A DNA stretch of 35,692 nucleotides from an uncultured Bacillota bacterium (GCA_947645675.1 CANSDP010000020.1:1-35692), one strand, 5' to 3'; positions 15,244 to 23,624 are shown, counted from the stretch's first letter. Program-made: numbers and translations. The notes: generated from the sequence alone by a model not told the origin.

Positions 15244-15279
15244 AAGGACACGCCTCCCGGCTGGGAGGCGTGTCCTTTT
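15242..15279. terminator. Bidirectional terminator with 17-bp perfect stem
   Basis: AAAAGGACACGCCTCCC pairs with GGGAGGCGTGTCCTTTT around GGCT. It serves the plus-strand membrane protein gene and the minus-strand DtxR gene, overlapping both stop codon regions. Confidence 0.92.
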
Positions 15280-15652
15280 ATTGCCTTTCGTGCTGGAGGG
15301 TGTGGGCCTTGATTTTCTCAAAGCTCTCGTCGCTCAGGTCGTGCTCCATTTTGCAGGCGTCGGCGGCGGCGGCCTCCTCGCTGACGCCCAGGGACACCAG
15401 GAAGCGGGTAAGCAGCTTGTGCCGGCCATAGATGCGCTGAGCGATCTCCTCGCCGGGGGGGAGCAGGATGATATAGCCGTCCCCGTCCATCTCGATGTAG
15501 CCGTTTTCCCGAAAGCGCTTCATGGCTACGCTGACGCTGGGCTTGGTCACCTCCAGGTGGTGAACGACGTCGATGGAGCGCACCATACCCTGGCGTTCCC
15601 GCAGAATCAAGATGGCCTCCAGATAGTCCTCGGCGGATTCATGGATATTCAT
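15278..15652 (-). CDS. DtxR/MntR-family metal-dependent transcriptional regulator
   Basis: A 124-residue protein with the family order: N-terminal winged helix (ESAEDYLEAILIL; VVHHLEVTKPSVSVAMKRF; wing ending YIILLPPGEEIA) and a dimerisation/metal helix region (GRHKLLTRFLVSLGV, ADACKMEHDLSDESFEKI). The E-x2-C/H-x-M-E-H type residues in CKMEHDLSD are the usual manganese or iron ligands. It lacks the SH3-like C-terminal domain, as MntR does. It begins 9 bases after the phosphosugar mutase stop with a poor ribosome site (run of C on the coding strand complement), so translation is probably coupled to that gene. No metal transporter target is in view. Confidence 0.88.
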   Translation of the reverse strand: MNIHESAEDYLEAILILRERQGMVRSIDVVHHLEVTKPSVSVAMKRFRENGYIEMDGDGYIILLPPGEEIAQRIYGRHKLLTRFLVSLGVSEEAAAADACKMEHDLSDESFEKIKAHTLQHERQ

Positions 15653-15661
15653 AGGGGGCGC

Positions 15662-17389
15662 TCAGCCCTTCAAGGTCTCGGCCCAGGCGGCGTATTTGGC
15701 CACCTTGGCGTCGCAGGCCTCCCGGCTCTCGCCGTTGGCCAGGATGTAGACCTTCACCTTGGGCTCAGTGCCGGAGGGACGGACGATCAGGCTGGTGCCG
15801 TCGGCCATCTCATAGCGCAGCACGTTGGAGCCGGACAGTTCCATCTCGGAGCGCTTGCCGCACTCCACGCAGACCACGCTGCCGTCCTTGTAGTCCTTCT
15901 GCTCCTTGACAGCCACGCCGGCAATCTCCACAGGGGGCTTCTCCCGGAGGTTCGCCATCAGCTCGGCCATCTTTTTCAGGCCGTCCAGGCCGGGCATGAC
16001 CAGGTTCAGGGTCTTTTCACCATAGAAGCCGTACTTCTCATAAAGGGCCATCAGGGCGTCGTACAGGGTCATGCCCTGGCCGGCGTACCAGGCGGCCATC
16101 TCGGTCAGCGCCACGGCGGCGGTGACGGCGTCCTTGTCCCGGACGTAGGAGCCCAGCATATAGCCGTAGCTCTCCTCATAGGACATAATCACGCTGCCCT
16201 CGCCGGAGCTTTCAAGCTGGTCCTTCTTCTGGGCCAGGAACTTAAAGCCGGTGAAGGTGTCGAAGCACTTGAGGCCGTTGACCTCGGCCACCTTCCGGGC
16301 CATCTCGGTGGTGACGATGGTTTTCAGGGCCACGGGGTTGGCAGGCAGTTTGCCGGTGCGCTTCATAGCGCCGATGAGGTAGTCCAGCAGCAGTACGCCG
16401 GTCTGGTTGCCGGTGAGCACCTTGAACTCCCCGTCTCCGGTGTTGACCATGATGCCCACCCGGTCGGCGTCTGGGTCGGAGCCCAGGATGAAGTCGGCCC
16501 CCTCCTTCTTGGCGATGTCCACCGCCAGATAGAAGCCCTCGGGGTTCTCCGGGTTGGGGGAGACCACCGTGGGGAAATTGCCGTCAATGACCATCTGCTC
16601 GGGGACGCAGATGACGTGCTTCATGCCCAGGCGCTTCAGGGCCTCGGGAATCATCCGGTAGCCGGTGCCGTGGAAGGGGGTGTACACCATCTTGAAGGTG
16701 CCGGCCACCTTCTCCACCGCCGCCTTGTCGTTCACCTGGGCCATCACGTTGGACAGAAACTTCTCATCGGTCTCCTGACCCATGATGACAATCTTTCCCT
16801 CGGCCACGGCCTGGTCGTAGCCGGCCTTTTTGACGCAGGAGAACACGTCCAGCTCCCGCATCTTCCTGGCCACCTCATCGGCGTGCTTGGGGGGCAGCTG
16901 AGCGCCGTCCTCCCAGTAGACCTTGTAGCCGTTGTACTCCTTGGGGTTGTGGCTGGCGGTGACGTTGATGCCGGCGATGCAGCCGTACTCCCGGATGGCG
17001 AAGGACAGCTCGGGAGTGGGGCGCAGGGCCTCAAACAGCCGGACGTGGATGCCGTTGCCGGCCATGACGCAGGCGGCCTCCCGGGCGAAGGCGTCGGAGT
17101 TGTTGCGGCAGTCGAAGCAGATGGCAACCCCCCGGGCCGCCGCCTCGGGGCCCTCAGCCAGAATTACCTCGGCAAAGGACTGGGTGGCGTGACGAATGAC
17201 ATGGACATTCATCCGGTAGAGTCCGGTTCCCATGGTTCCCCGGAGGCCGGCGGTGCCGAACTCCAGCTGGGAGAAAAAGCGGGACTCAATCTCTTTGTCG
17301 TCGTTTTGGATGGCCTCCAGCTCGGCCTTCTCGGCCTGAGACAGGGCGGGACTGGCCAGCCAGGCCTGGTAAGTATCGCGATAGGACAT
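15662..17389 (-). CDS. Phospho-sugar mutase (phosphoglucomutase/phosphomannomutase)
   Basis: Interconverts hexose 1- and 6-phosphates, feeding cell-wall and surface polymer synthesis; cytoplasmic. The 575-residue length fits the long PgcA-type group. FGTAGLRG near residue 44 is the N-terminal family mark; the phosphoserine loop is TASHNPKEYNGYK with Ser146; the magnesium loop is DPDADR with Asp305, 307 and 309; GGEDGS-like sugar loop is MSYEESYGYM, typical of this subgroup; and the phosphate-binding end is RPSGTEPKVKVY. ATG 17389 has GGAGG 9 bases upstream; a longer open frame runs into the promoter region. Its own promoter is suggested at 17428-17457. The DtxR gene follows. Confidence 0.93.
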   Translation of the reverse strand: MSYRDTYQAWLASPALSQAEKAELEAIQNDDKEIESRFFSQLEFGTAGLRGTMGTGLYRMNVHVIRHATQSFAEVILAEGPEAAARGVAICFDCRNNSDAFAREAACVMAGNGIHVRLFEALRPTPELSFAIREYGCIAGINVTASHNPKEYNGYKVYWEDGAQLPPKHADEVARKMRELDVFSCVKKAGYDQAVAEGKIVIMGQETDEKFLSNVMAQVNDKAAVEKVAGTFKMVYTPFHGTGYRMIPEALKRLGMKHVICVPEQMVIDGNFPTVVSPNPENPEGFYLAVDIAKKEGADFILGSDPDADRVGIMVNTGDGEFKVLTGNQTGVLLLDYLIGAMKRTGKLPANPVALKTIVTTEMARKVAEVNGLKCFDTFTGFKFLAQKKDQLESSGEGSVIMSYEESYGYMLGSYVRDKDAVTAAVALTEMAAWYAGQGMTLYDALMALYEKYGFYGEKTLNLVMPGLDGLKKMAELMANLREKPPVEIAGVAVKEQKDYKDGSVVCVECGKRSEMELSGSNVLRYEMADGTSLIVRPSGTEPKVKVYILANGESREACDAKVAKYAAWAETLKG

Positions 17390-17427
17390 ATTGACATACC
17401 TCCAGTGGCAAAATTTATACATCTGCC

Positions 17428-17457
17428 ATTGTACCACATGGGAGACAGGATTGCCAG
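17428..17457 (-). promoter_or_regulatory. Possible promoter of the phosphosugar mutase gene
   Basis: On the minus strand CTGGCA, 18-base spacer, TACAAT preceded by TGG, which makes an extended -10. It sits in the 84-bp gap after the rluA-type gene. Confidence 0.5.
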
Positions 17458-17473
17458 TGTTTTTTGTGAGAAA

Positions 17474-18379
17474 TTACAGCCAAACCGGGGAGCAATTCCG
17501 CAGCCGAGCCATATCCTCGGGCAGGGGAATGGAAAATTCCAGCTTTTTCCTGGTGATGGGGTGGAGGAGGGACAGGAATCCGGAATGGAGGGCGGGCCGG
17601 GGGATGAGGGCCCGCTCCTCCGTGCCATAGAGAAAGTCCCCGGTAAGGGGGTGGCCGGTGCTGGCCATATGGACCCGGATCTGATGGGTCCGGCCCGTCT
17701 CCAGCTCCAGGGACACCAGGGCCCGCCCGCCCCAGACCTCCAGCACCTGATACCGGGTCCGGGCGGCCTTGCCGTCGGGCCGGACCATCTGCTCCATGAG
17801 GGAGCCCGGCCTGGGCCCCAGAGGGGCGTCCACCACCCCGCGCTCCGGCTCCGGGACGCCCTCGCACACCGCCAGATAGACCCGGCGGAAATCCGGGGTG
17901 TGGAGCTGGTTTTTCAGCACCTCCTGGGCGTGGGGGTGCTTGGCGGCGGCGATCAGGCCGCTGGTCCCCCGGTCCAGCCGGTGTACGGGGTGAAAATCGG
18001 CGGTCTCGCCCTCCAGATCGTAATGATGGAGAAGAAAATTACCCAGCGTATCAGAGAAGTGCCCCGGCCCCGGGTGGACGGACACCCCCGGGGCCTTGTT
18101 CAGGACGATCAGGTCGGCATCCTCATAGACGATGTCCAGCGGCCCCGGCGCAGGGACAACCCCGCTGCGCCGCTCCGGGTCGTCCAGCCGGACAGAGAGC
18201 ACCTGCCCCGCCGCCGGGCGAAAGTCGGTGTGGACCCGGACCCCGTCCGCCAAAATGCCGTCCTCCAGCCACTTTACCCGGCGGATTACCGTCCCCGACA
18301 GTCCCAGCCGCTTCCGGAGCAGGGTGTCCACCTTGATCCCCGCCAGTTCCGGGGTAATCGCCAGCTCCAGCCGCCGCAT
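17474..18379 (-). CDS. RluA-family pseudouridine synthase
   Basis: Converts uridine to pseudouridine in rRNA or tRNA. The 301-residue product has an N-terminal S4-like RNA-binding region (residues 15-65, VDTLLRKRLGLSG), then the catalytic domain with HRLDRGTSGL, where Asp136 is the nucleophile, and LELETGRTHQIRVHM near the C-terminus. ATG 18379 is preferred since AGAGG lies 8 bases upstream; a GTG two codons earlier (18385) would overlap the stop of the preceding gene by four bases. Either way it is translationally tied to the membrane-protein gene before it. The exact RluA/C/D specificity cannot be told. Confidence 0.92.
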   Translation of the reverse strand: MRRLELAITPELAGIKVDTLLRKRLGLSGTVIRRVKWLEDGILADGVRVHTDFRPAAGQVLSVRLDDPERRSGVVPAPGPLDIVYEDADLIVLNKAPGVSVHPGPGHFSDTLGNFLLHHYDLEGETADFHPVHRLDRGTSGLIAAAKHPHAQEVLKNQLHTPDFRRVYLAVCEGVPEPERGVVDAPLGPRPGSLMEQMVRPDGKAARTRYQVLEVWGGRALVSLELETGRTHQIRVHMASTGHPLTGDFLYGTEERALIPRPALHSGFLSLLHPITRKKLEFSIPLPEDMARLRNCSPVWL

Positions 18380-18381
18380 GG

Positions 18382-18798
18382 TCACATCCTCTTATTCCAG
18401 CGGTGGATGTTTATCATGTAGAAGGTGCAGTGCAGGACGATCACCACCGAAATCGCCACGCCCCACAACCCGCCTACGAAAATCTGGATGACCATAAACA
18501 CCGCCCACAGCATGTACAGCGTCCAGTACCAGGAGGACATGGCCGCCTTCTCCCGGATGGCCACGTTCCGTTCATCGTGTTCGCTCCGCTCATACTCCTT
18601 TTGCTGCTCCGGGGACATCCGGATGCGGCTCAGCGCGATTCCAACCGCCCCGAAGCCCAAAAGGACCCCGCCCAGCGTAAACAGAACAAGGCTGAGCTGC
18701 TCCTTGATCCGCTCCCCCAGCAGGAACGTGGCCAGAATCAGAACCCAGGCCGCCGCAAACATCACATAGGGGGCCGCTTTTTTACAAAATACTTTCAT
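18382..18798 (-). CDS. Small membrane protein with DERN motif, copy 2
   Basis: A 138-residue protein with four hydrophobic segments in two hairpins (about residues 9-29, 36-56, 87-106, 109-128). Between them lies a charged linker, SEHDERNVAIREKAAM. The motif E-x2-DERN-x2-I-x-EK is shared with the neighbour at 18817-19224, so the two are diverged paralogues or members of one family. The start at 18798 has GAGGTG six bases before it; a GTG three codons upstream overlaps that site. No named function; it is third in an operon led by an XRE regulator. Confidence 0.75.
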   Translation of the reverse strand: MKVFCKKAAPYVMFAAAWVLILATFLLGERIKEQLSLVLFTLGGVLLGFGAVGIALSRIRMSPEQQKEYERSEHDERNVAIREKAAMSSWYWTLYMLWAVFMVIQIFVGGLWGVAISVVIVLHCTFYMINIHRWNKRM

Positions 18799-18816
18799 AC
18801 CAAACACCTCACAGTT

Positions 18817-19224
18817 TTAATATTCCCGGTTGAGCCACCAGCGGATGACAAAGGCGAGCAAGTTTCGTCCGATTAAAACCCAGAGCAGTATATTCGCAGT
18901 CTCATACTCCTTCAGGAACAGAACAAGTACGGCGTACAGTCCCAGCAAAATTCCGCTCTCCGCTTGGTGGCAGTACCAGATGGATTTCTCCAGAATCATT
19001 TGGTTGCGCTCGTCCCGCTGTTCACGCCGGATATCCTCTTTGCCGTGCTTCCTCTCGTGATACCAACTTACAAGAATAACAAGAAGCAGAGCTAGAATCA
19101 AAAAAGGGTCCAGAGCGCGCCGCTGAGACGGGGAAATAAAGGGGGCGGCGTTGAGTATCCCCAGGACCAGCAAGGTAATACAGTTCAGTCCCTGGTCCAA
19201 CAAGGTGTGTTTTCGATAGATCAT
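18817..19224 (-). CDS. Small membrane protein with DERN motif, copy 1
   Basis: A 135-residue protein with the same plan as the next gene: two hydrophobic segments (about residues 10-30 and 38-54), a charged linker REQRDERNQMILEKS, then two more segments. Its ATG overlaps the stop of the XRE gene by four bases (ATGA) and the ribosome site AGGAGGAGGGG lies inside that gene. Proteins with a DERN-type linker next to an XRE regulator recur in Clostridia, but I know no tested function. Confidence 0.75.
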   Translation of the reverse strand: MIYRKHTLLDQGLNCITLLVLGILNAAPFISPSQRRALDPFLILALLLVILVSWYHERKHGKEDIRREQRDERNQMILEKSIWYCHQAESGILLGLYAVLVLFLKEYETANILLWVLIGRNLLAFVIRWWLNREY

Positions 19225-19430
19225 GGTGTGTTCCCCTCCTCCTCAAACAAAAATACTTCCTCAATGGTCATCCCGAAATATTTGGCGATCTTGTGGGCCA
19301 GGAGCAGGGAGGCGTTGTACCGGCCGCTCTCCAGGGAGATGATGGTCTGCCGGGTAACGTCCACCCCGTCGGCCAGCTCCGCCTGAGAGATGCGCCGCTC
19401 CTTGCGCAGCTCAGCAATTCGATTGGTCAC
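19221..19430 (-). CDS. XRE-family (Cro/CI-type) transcriptional regulator
   Basis: A 69-residue single-domain regulator: TNRIAELRKERRISQAELAD, recognition helix region DVTRQTIISLESGRYNASL, and the IAKYFGMTIEEVFLFEE end common to small XRE repressors. The start is a GTG at 19430 with GGAGG exactly 7 bases upstream; no ATG in this frame fits. It leads an operon with two DERN-motif membrane proteins, and its promoter is flanked by palindromes that make auto-repression likely. Confidence 0.9.
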   Translation of the reverse strand: MTNRIAELRKERRISQAELADGVDVTRQTIISLESGRYNASLLLAHKIAKYFGMTIEEVFLFEEEGNTP

Positions 19431-19453
19431 CGGACCACCTCCCCCCCCAAGAT

Positions 19454-19516
19454 GTAAAGCGAGCTTTACTATTTGAAGTATAGCACACTTTACTTTTTGT
19501 GTCAAGCGAGCTTTAC
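19454..19516 (-). promoter_or_regulatory. Consensus promoter with two flanking operators for the XRE operon
   Basis: On the minus strand TTGACA (19500-19505), 17-base spacer, TATACT (19477-19482). Downstream of the -10 is a perfect 16-bp palindrome GTAAAGCTCGCTTTAC (19454-19469). Overlapping the -35 is a near copy with one mismatch, GTAAAGCTCGCTTGAC (19501-19516), and the spacer carries a GTAAAG half-site. This is the classic layout of an auto-repressing XRE regulator. Confidence 0.85.
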
Positions 19517-19536
19517 ATATTTCCGAAAAAATTTTT

Positions 19537-19911
19537 GACCGGCGGTGCACCCCCATGTCTACCGCCGGTCTACCAAAAAGTCCTGTCGAACCCTTGCGCC
19601 GCAAGGGTTCGCGGGGACTGGAATATTTTAGGATGTCTACCAAATGTCTACCAGTTTCACTTTTTGACAGGTTTGGAGGCCTGTTTTTCGTGATTTCCTC
19701 CGGTTTTCGCAACTTTTAGGACCTACGTCAGGGGTGTGACACCCCGGTGAGGGGAGGAAAAAGTAGAAAAACCTCGAAAATTTCGGTAAAAATAGAGAAC
19801 TTTGTTACGGAAATGTTAAAACTTTGCGTTCTACCAAGACCGTCGCGAAGCCCTGTTTTTACGGAAAACGGCCCCTCTCATGGCCGAAAAAATTAACAAG
19901 GAGGAAACACT
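19537..19911 (+). promoter_or_regulatory. Long leader or intergenic region before the second SLH gene
   Basis: No gene. It holds: a 10-bp inverted repeat GACCGGCGGT / ACCGCCGGTC (19537-19570); four copies of GTCTACC at 19557, 19568, 19635 and 19646, in two pairs 11 bases apart; a hairpin with a 10-bp stem CGAACCCTTG / CAAGGGTTCG and outer GTCC/GGAC pairs (19580-19618); and near the gene a small stem CGGCC / GGCCG (19869-19886) just before the ribosome site. No promoter could be fixed with confidence; TTGACA at 19664 lacks a matching -10. Confidence 0.5.
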
Positions 19912-22900
19912 ATGAGAAACCTGAAACGGGCTCTCAGCCTGGCTCTGGCCTCCGTTATGCTGGTTGGCATGATGGTTGTCGGCTCCAGCGCCGCGAGCTT
20001 CCCCGATGTTGACAGCAATGACAACATCGAGGCCATTGACGTTCTCGAGACTGTCGAAGTAATGATCGGCAACGAGAACGGCGACTTTGAGCCTGACAAG
20101 AACGTCACCCGCGCGGAGATGGCGGTTGTCATGGCCAAGCTGCTGAACCTGGACTACAAGTACTATGAGACCACCTGCCCCTTCAACGACGTGCCCGACT
20201 GGGCCAAGGGCTGGGTGGGCGCCTGCGCCGCCAACGGCATCGTGTCCGGCCGGGGCGAGGGCGTGTACGACCCCAACGCCACCGTGACCGCCGTTGAGGC
20301 CGCTTCTATGATGATGCGGGCTCTGGGCTACTTCCAGAACAGCGAAGATTACAAGGGCGGCTTTGAGGCCAGCACTGTGGCTCAGGCCAGCCGGATCAGC
20401 CTCTTCTCCGGTATCGACGGCAACGCCCGCGACCCCATGAACCGCAACCAGGTGGCTCAGCTGGCGCTGAACACCCTGGAGGCCAACATGGTGGAGTTCA
20501 CCGGCGACATGGGCTTTGAGTTCAATGGCGTCAACGTGGGCTACCGCTCCGAGTACACCTACCGCACCGGCACCGAGGCCAAGTACCGCGCCATCAGCTC
20601 TCTGGGCACCACCACCGACGGGACTACCAACCAGTCCTATGTCCAGCTGGGCGAGCAGCTGTACAACGGTAACCTGAAGAAGGCCGGCGACACGGACGCC
20701 TTCGGGGCTCCCGCCACCCGCTGGTCCTACAAGAACACCGAGATCGGCAAGTACGCCAATGAGGCCGACCTGACCTACACCAGCGAGGTCAAGATCAAGG
20801 ACATCTACAAGGACCTGGGCCTGAGCCAGTCTCCCAGCACCACCTATAAAGAGGACGGCAAAAATAAGCTCACCGCCAACGACGGCAAGACTACTCTGAG
20901 CAACCTCACCGACAAGACCTCTAGCGGCGGAATCGGAGACGCCAAGATTGGCGCAAAGGGCTCCGTGACCAATGTGTACTACACTGAGGGCATTGACAGT
21001 CAGGGTAACACTACTAGAAGTGCTGTCGTCGTTATCACCAACTACTACCTGGCCAAGGCCGACGCGGATTACGACGCCGACGACAAGGAAGTTGACCTGA
21101 CCATCTACAGCGACGAGAACAGCAGCCTCACTGTGAAGGACGAGGATGTCTCCGTCTCCGACGTGAATAAGGGCGATTACCTGGTTGTCACCATCGCTGA
21201 CGACAAGGTCATGACCGCTGTGCCCGCTGAGACCGTGGCCGAGGTGGAGATCTCCTCCGCCCGGGACAAGGACTATGTGGTCGCCGACAAGAAGTATGAG
21301 TACAACGGCGTGTCCAAGTCCTCCGGCGCGGCCCTGGGCAACGACTACATCGTTGACAGCAGCGAGTACAGCCTCAAGGACGGCACTTACAACCTGTATC
21401 TTGACCCCAACGGCTTTGTCCTGGGCGTCGAGGCGGTTGCTGAGAACGCCGACGTGAGCGATTACCTCATCATCACCGCCGCGCCTGAGAAGGTCGGCTA
21501 TGATCTCATCGCCAAGGCCATGTTCACCGACGGCACTGAGGAGACCATCACCATCTCCAAGGTGGGCGATAAGAGCAAGGACCTGGAGGAGGGTGATGTG
21601 AGCATCCACAAGTTCTACACCTTCAAGGAGAAAAAGAACGGCAGCTATGAGCTGACTGTGGTCCCGACCAGCGCTAGTGGCAAGGCCGCCAGCCCCACAA
21701 ACAACGGTACCGGCGTGAACGGCGGTGTCAGCAACAAGGCCACTCCGATCACCGATGTGGAAGCAGCCGGCACCAACAGCACCGTCTTCATCGCTGACGG
21801 CAAGGTATTCGTCGGCGCGAAGAACGCCCCTGAGGTTGCTACTACCAACAAAGGCATCTTCTACGTGCTGGACAAGGACAGTCGCCTGCTGATCGTCTGG
21901 ACCGCCGAGAAGGGCAAGGTTCAGACCTCCAGCGACGACATGGTGTACATCCTGAACGCAGAAGTGAATGGCGTGGAGAAGGCCGAAAAGGACGGCGACA
22001 CCTACTATCTGTACAAGGCCTTCTATCAGGGCGAGTTTGTTGACGACTTCGCCGTCAACAACAACGATATTGAGGTGCGCGGCCTGTACGAGATCGACAG
22101 CTACACCGACGGCCGTGCCGACCTGTCCAAGGCGGGCCTGGTCGCCAAGAAGGCCAACAGCGACGACACCTATGAGTACGGCAAGGGTATCACCAGTATC
22201 TCCTGCAAGGACGATACCCTGACTGTGGACGGCGCCCTCACCGGTATCTACAGACTGGCTGATGATGCGGTGGTCTACACTGTTGACGGTGAGACCGTGA
22301 AGAAGGTCGACGCCAACAACCTGAGCACTGCCACGACTATCACCAAGAACAAGTTCGACACCATCACCATCGTGCGTGAGAAGAACGACGCCGACGCCGA
22401 CGTGATCGTTGTCTACCTGAGCAAGGCCAGTGAGTCTCCCAACAAATTCGTGAACCCGGGCGAGACGGTTACGGACCCCAGCGCGAGTGACATGAAGGAT
22501 GCTCTTGAGAACGACACAGACGCCACCTTTAAGGGTGACATCCCCGCTGGTACCTTCGGAGGCACAACCACTCCCGAGACCCTTCCCGATGTGACCTTTG
22601 AAAACGCTGTTGTTAAGAATAATACCCTTATCAATGGTGCAGTGATCGTTGAGGGAACAGTGAAGATTCCCGATGGCGGATCTCTGGAAACTCTTGAAGT
22701 AACCGTTAAAAGCGGCGCTACACTTGAGCAGGAGAACGACGGTGAACTGAAGGTTATGGTTATGCGCTTCGAGAAGGGGGCGAAGTGGAAGGTCGGTGAT
22801 AGTACCTTCGAGGCTACGAAGGCCTTTACCTTCGACGCTCCCAGCTACACTGTCAGCGGTGCAGAAATCCAGAAGCTGACTATTGATGAAAGCGGGAATA

Positions 22901-22992
22901 TGACATGGACCGCTGGTGACCACGGGAGCTGCGACTTCCACGGTCTTGCCGAAATGATGTTCTTCGCTTTCAAGCAGGGCCTGCTGAAATAA
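19912..22992 (+). CDS. SLH-domain surface (S-layer type) protein, second copy
   Basis: Secreted 1026-residue surface protein. The signal peptide is residues 1-28, cut after GSSAA; SLH-like segments follow at about residues 29-80 (FPDVDSNDNIEAIDVL...NVTRAEMAVVMAKLL), 84-140 (CPFNDVPDWAKGWVG...VTAVEAASMMMRALGY) and a weaker third to about 195 (MNRNQVAQLALNTLEAN). A long acidic, Thr/Asp/Lys-rich body follows with no enzyme motif. The last 130 residues (around NNTLINGAVIVEGTVKIPDGG) look like short beta-solenoid repeats. AGGAGG is 7 bases before ATG. The signal peptide DNA is almost identical to that of the gene at the left edge; the bodies are much more diverged. Anchoring to wall polymer is the family role. 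Confidence 0.92.
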   Translation: MRNLKRALSLALASVMLVGMMVVGSSAASFPDVDSNDNIEAIDVLETVEVMIGNENGDFEPDKNVTRAEMAVVMAKLLNLDYKYYETTCPFNDVPDWAKGWVGACAANGIVSGRGEGVYDPNATVTAVEAASMMMRALGYFQNSEDYKGGFEASTVAQASRISLFSGIDGNARDPMNRNQVAQLALNTLEANMVEFTGDMGFEFNGVNVGYRSEYTYRTGTEAKYRAISSLGTTTDGTTNQSYVQLGEQLYNGNLKKAGDTDAFGAPATRWSYKNTEIGKYANEADLTYTSEVKIKDIYKDLGLSQSPSTTYKEDGKNKLTANDGKTTLSNLTDKTSSGGIGDAKIGAKGSVTNVYYTEGIDSQGNTTRSAVVVITNYYLAKADADYDADDKEVDLTIYSDENSSLTVKDEDVSVSDVNKGDYLVVTIADDKVMTAVPAETVAEVEISSARDKDYVVADKKYEYNGVSKSSGAALGNDYIVDSSEYSLKDGTYNLYLDPNGFVLGVEAVAENADVSDYLIITAAPEKVGYDLIAKAMFTDGTEETITISKVGDKSKDLEEGDVSIHKFYTFKEKKNGSYELTVVPTSASGKAASPTNNGTGVNGGVSNKATPITDVEAAGTNSTVFIADGKVFVGAKNAPEVATTNKGIFYVLDKDSRLLIVWTAEKGKVQTSSDDMVYILNAEVNGVEKAEKDGDTYYLYKAFYQGEFVDDFAVNNNDIEVRGLYEIDSYTDGRADLSKAGLVAKKANSDDTYEYGKGITSISCKDDTLTVDGALTGIYRLADDAVVYTVDGETVKKVDANNLSTATTITKNKFDTITIVREKNDADADVIVVYLSKASESPNKFVNPGETVTDPSASDMKDALENDTDATFKGDIPAGTFGGTTTPETLPDVTFENAVVKNNTLINGAVIVEGTVKIPDGGSLETLEVTVKSGATLEQENDGELKVMVMRFEKGAKWKVGDSTFEATKAFTFDAPSYTVSGAEIQKLTIDESGNMTWTAGDHGSCDFHGLAEMMFFAFKQGLLK

Positions 22993-23043
22993 GAGCTGGA
23001 GATCGAGAAGAACATAAACGGGAAATATCTCTGAAAACTATAG

Positions 23044-23065
23044 CCCCCGGGCGAAAGCCCGGGGG
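23044..23065. terminator. Hairpin terminator after the second SLH gene
   Basis: CCCCCGGGC pairs with GCCCGGGGG around a GAAA tetraloop, 51 bases after the stop. T-runs are weak on both strands. It is in the same place as the stem at 3022-3045 by the first SLH gene. Confidence 0.7.
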
Positions 23066-23077
23066 TCCCTTTACGCT

Positions 23078-23533
23078 TTATACGGCCAGAAACGCGGCAT
23101 AATGGTACACCTTTTTGGAGTCGTTCATCTGCCGGGAAGCATAGTCTCCATACCATGAGACAGTGTTGCCGCTCCAGGTGGTATAGATCATCTCACTGGT
23201 GCCGTTTTGCAGCACATAGCCATGGGAGCCTCCGCCAGCCATGACCAGTGTGTTGTATTCAGACACCAGCACCAGCACCGGCGGATGACTGAAGGTCAGC
23301 GAGTTGGGGCGGGATTGGCCGCACTGACCATCTCCGATGTACTGTCCAGTTACGATCTGGCAGTTTCCCCTCTGCGCCAGCACAGCGTTGACCGCCGCAA
23401 TCCCCGCCGCCCGAGCGTCAGCCTCCGCCTTGATCGCCGCGTCAATCTTCACGTTGTCCTCGTTAAAATCGGTCCTCTGTACCCGGTCCGTTTCCTCCCA
23501 TTGGCAGAGCTTGTAGTTGGTTGTGCGATTCAT
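23078..23533 (-). CDS. Small phage-tail-fibre-like protein, copy 2
   Basis: A 151-residue paralogue of the gene at 3054-3536. The N-terminus (NRTTNYKLCQWEETD, DFNEDNVKIDAAI) is closely conserved; the C-terminal domain keeps only the frame (GQYIGDG, SHPPVLVLVSEY, final YHYAAF). Two ATGs stand in tandem; the second (23533) matches copy 1 and has GGAGG 7 bases upstream. No signal peptide. It converges on the second SLH gene and shares its upstream block with copy 1. Strong conservation at the N-terminus and divergence at the C-terminus is how tail-fibre attachment and receptor-binding parts usually behave; the function here is unknown. Confidence 0.72.
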   Translation of the reverse strand: MNRTTNYKLCQWEETDRVQRTDFNEDNVKIDAAIKAEADARAAGIAAVNAVLAQRGNCQIVTGQYIGDGQCGQSRPNSLTFSHPPVLVLVSEYNTLVMAGGGSHGYVLQNGTSEMIYTTWSGNTVSWYGDYASRQMNDSKKVYHYAAFLAV

Positions 23534-23555
23534 CATGTTACCTCCAATTTTTTAT

Positions 23556-23624
23556 GTAGGGGCGGCCCGTGGCCGGCCGTTCCAGGCACGAATCCTTGCG
23601 GGGGCGGATATCATCCGCCCCTAC
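23556..23624. repeat. 69-bp miniature palindromic repeat
   Basis: Ends are the 10-bp inverted repeat GTAGGGGCGG / CCGCCCCTAC. The inside holds GGCCGGCC and a second palindrome GGGCGGATATCATCCGCCC. It lies in the leader of fibre-like copy 2. The same ends bound the element at 28570-28646. Confidence 0.75.

Noticed and set aside
15227..18421. A 1064-codon open frame on the plus strand
   Set aside because: It runs antisense to the mutase and pseudouridine synthase genes, both with clear family motifs. Its sequence is His/Gly/Leu-rich without any domain, typical of antisense frames in GC-rich DNA.
19431..19712. Upstream extension of the XRE gene to 163 codons
   Set aside because: It would run through the consensus promoter and both operators; the GTG start at 19430 has an ideal ribosome site.
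19831..22941. A 1036-codon open frame on the minus strand
   Set aside because: It is antisense to the second SLH gene and low in complexity (Val, Gly, His, Leu). Biased codon use of the real gene keeps the frame open.
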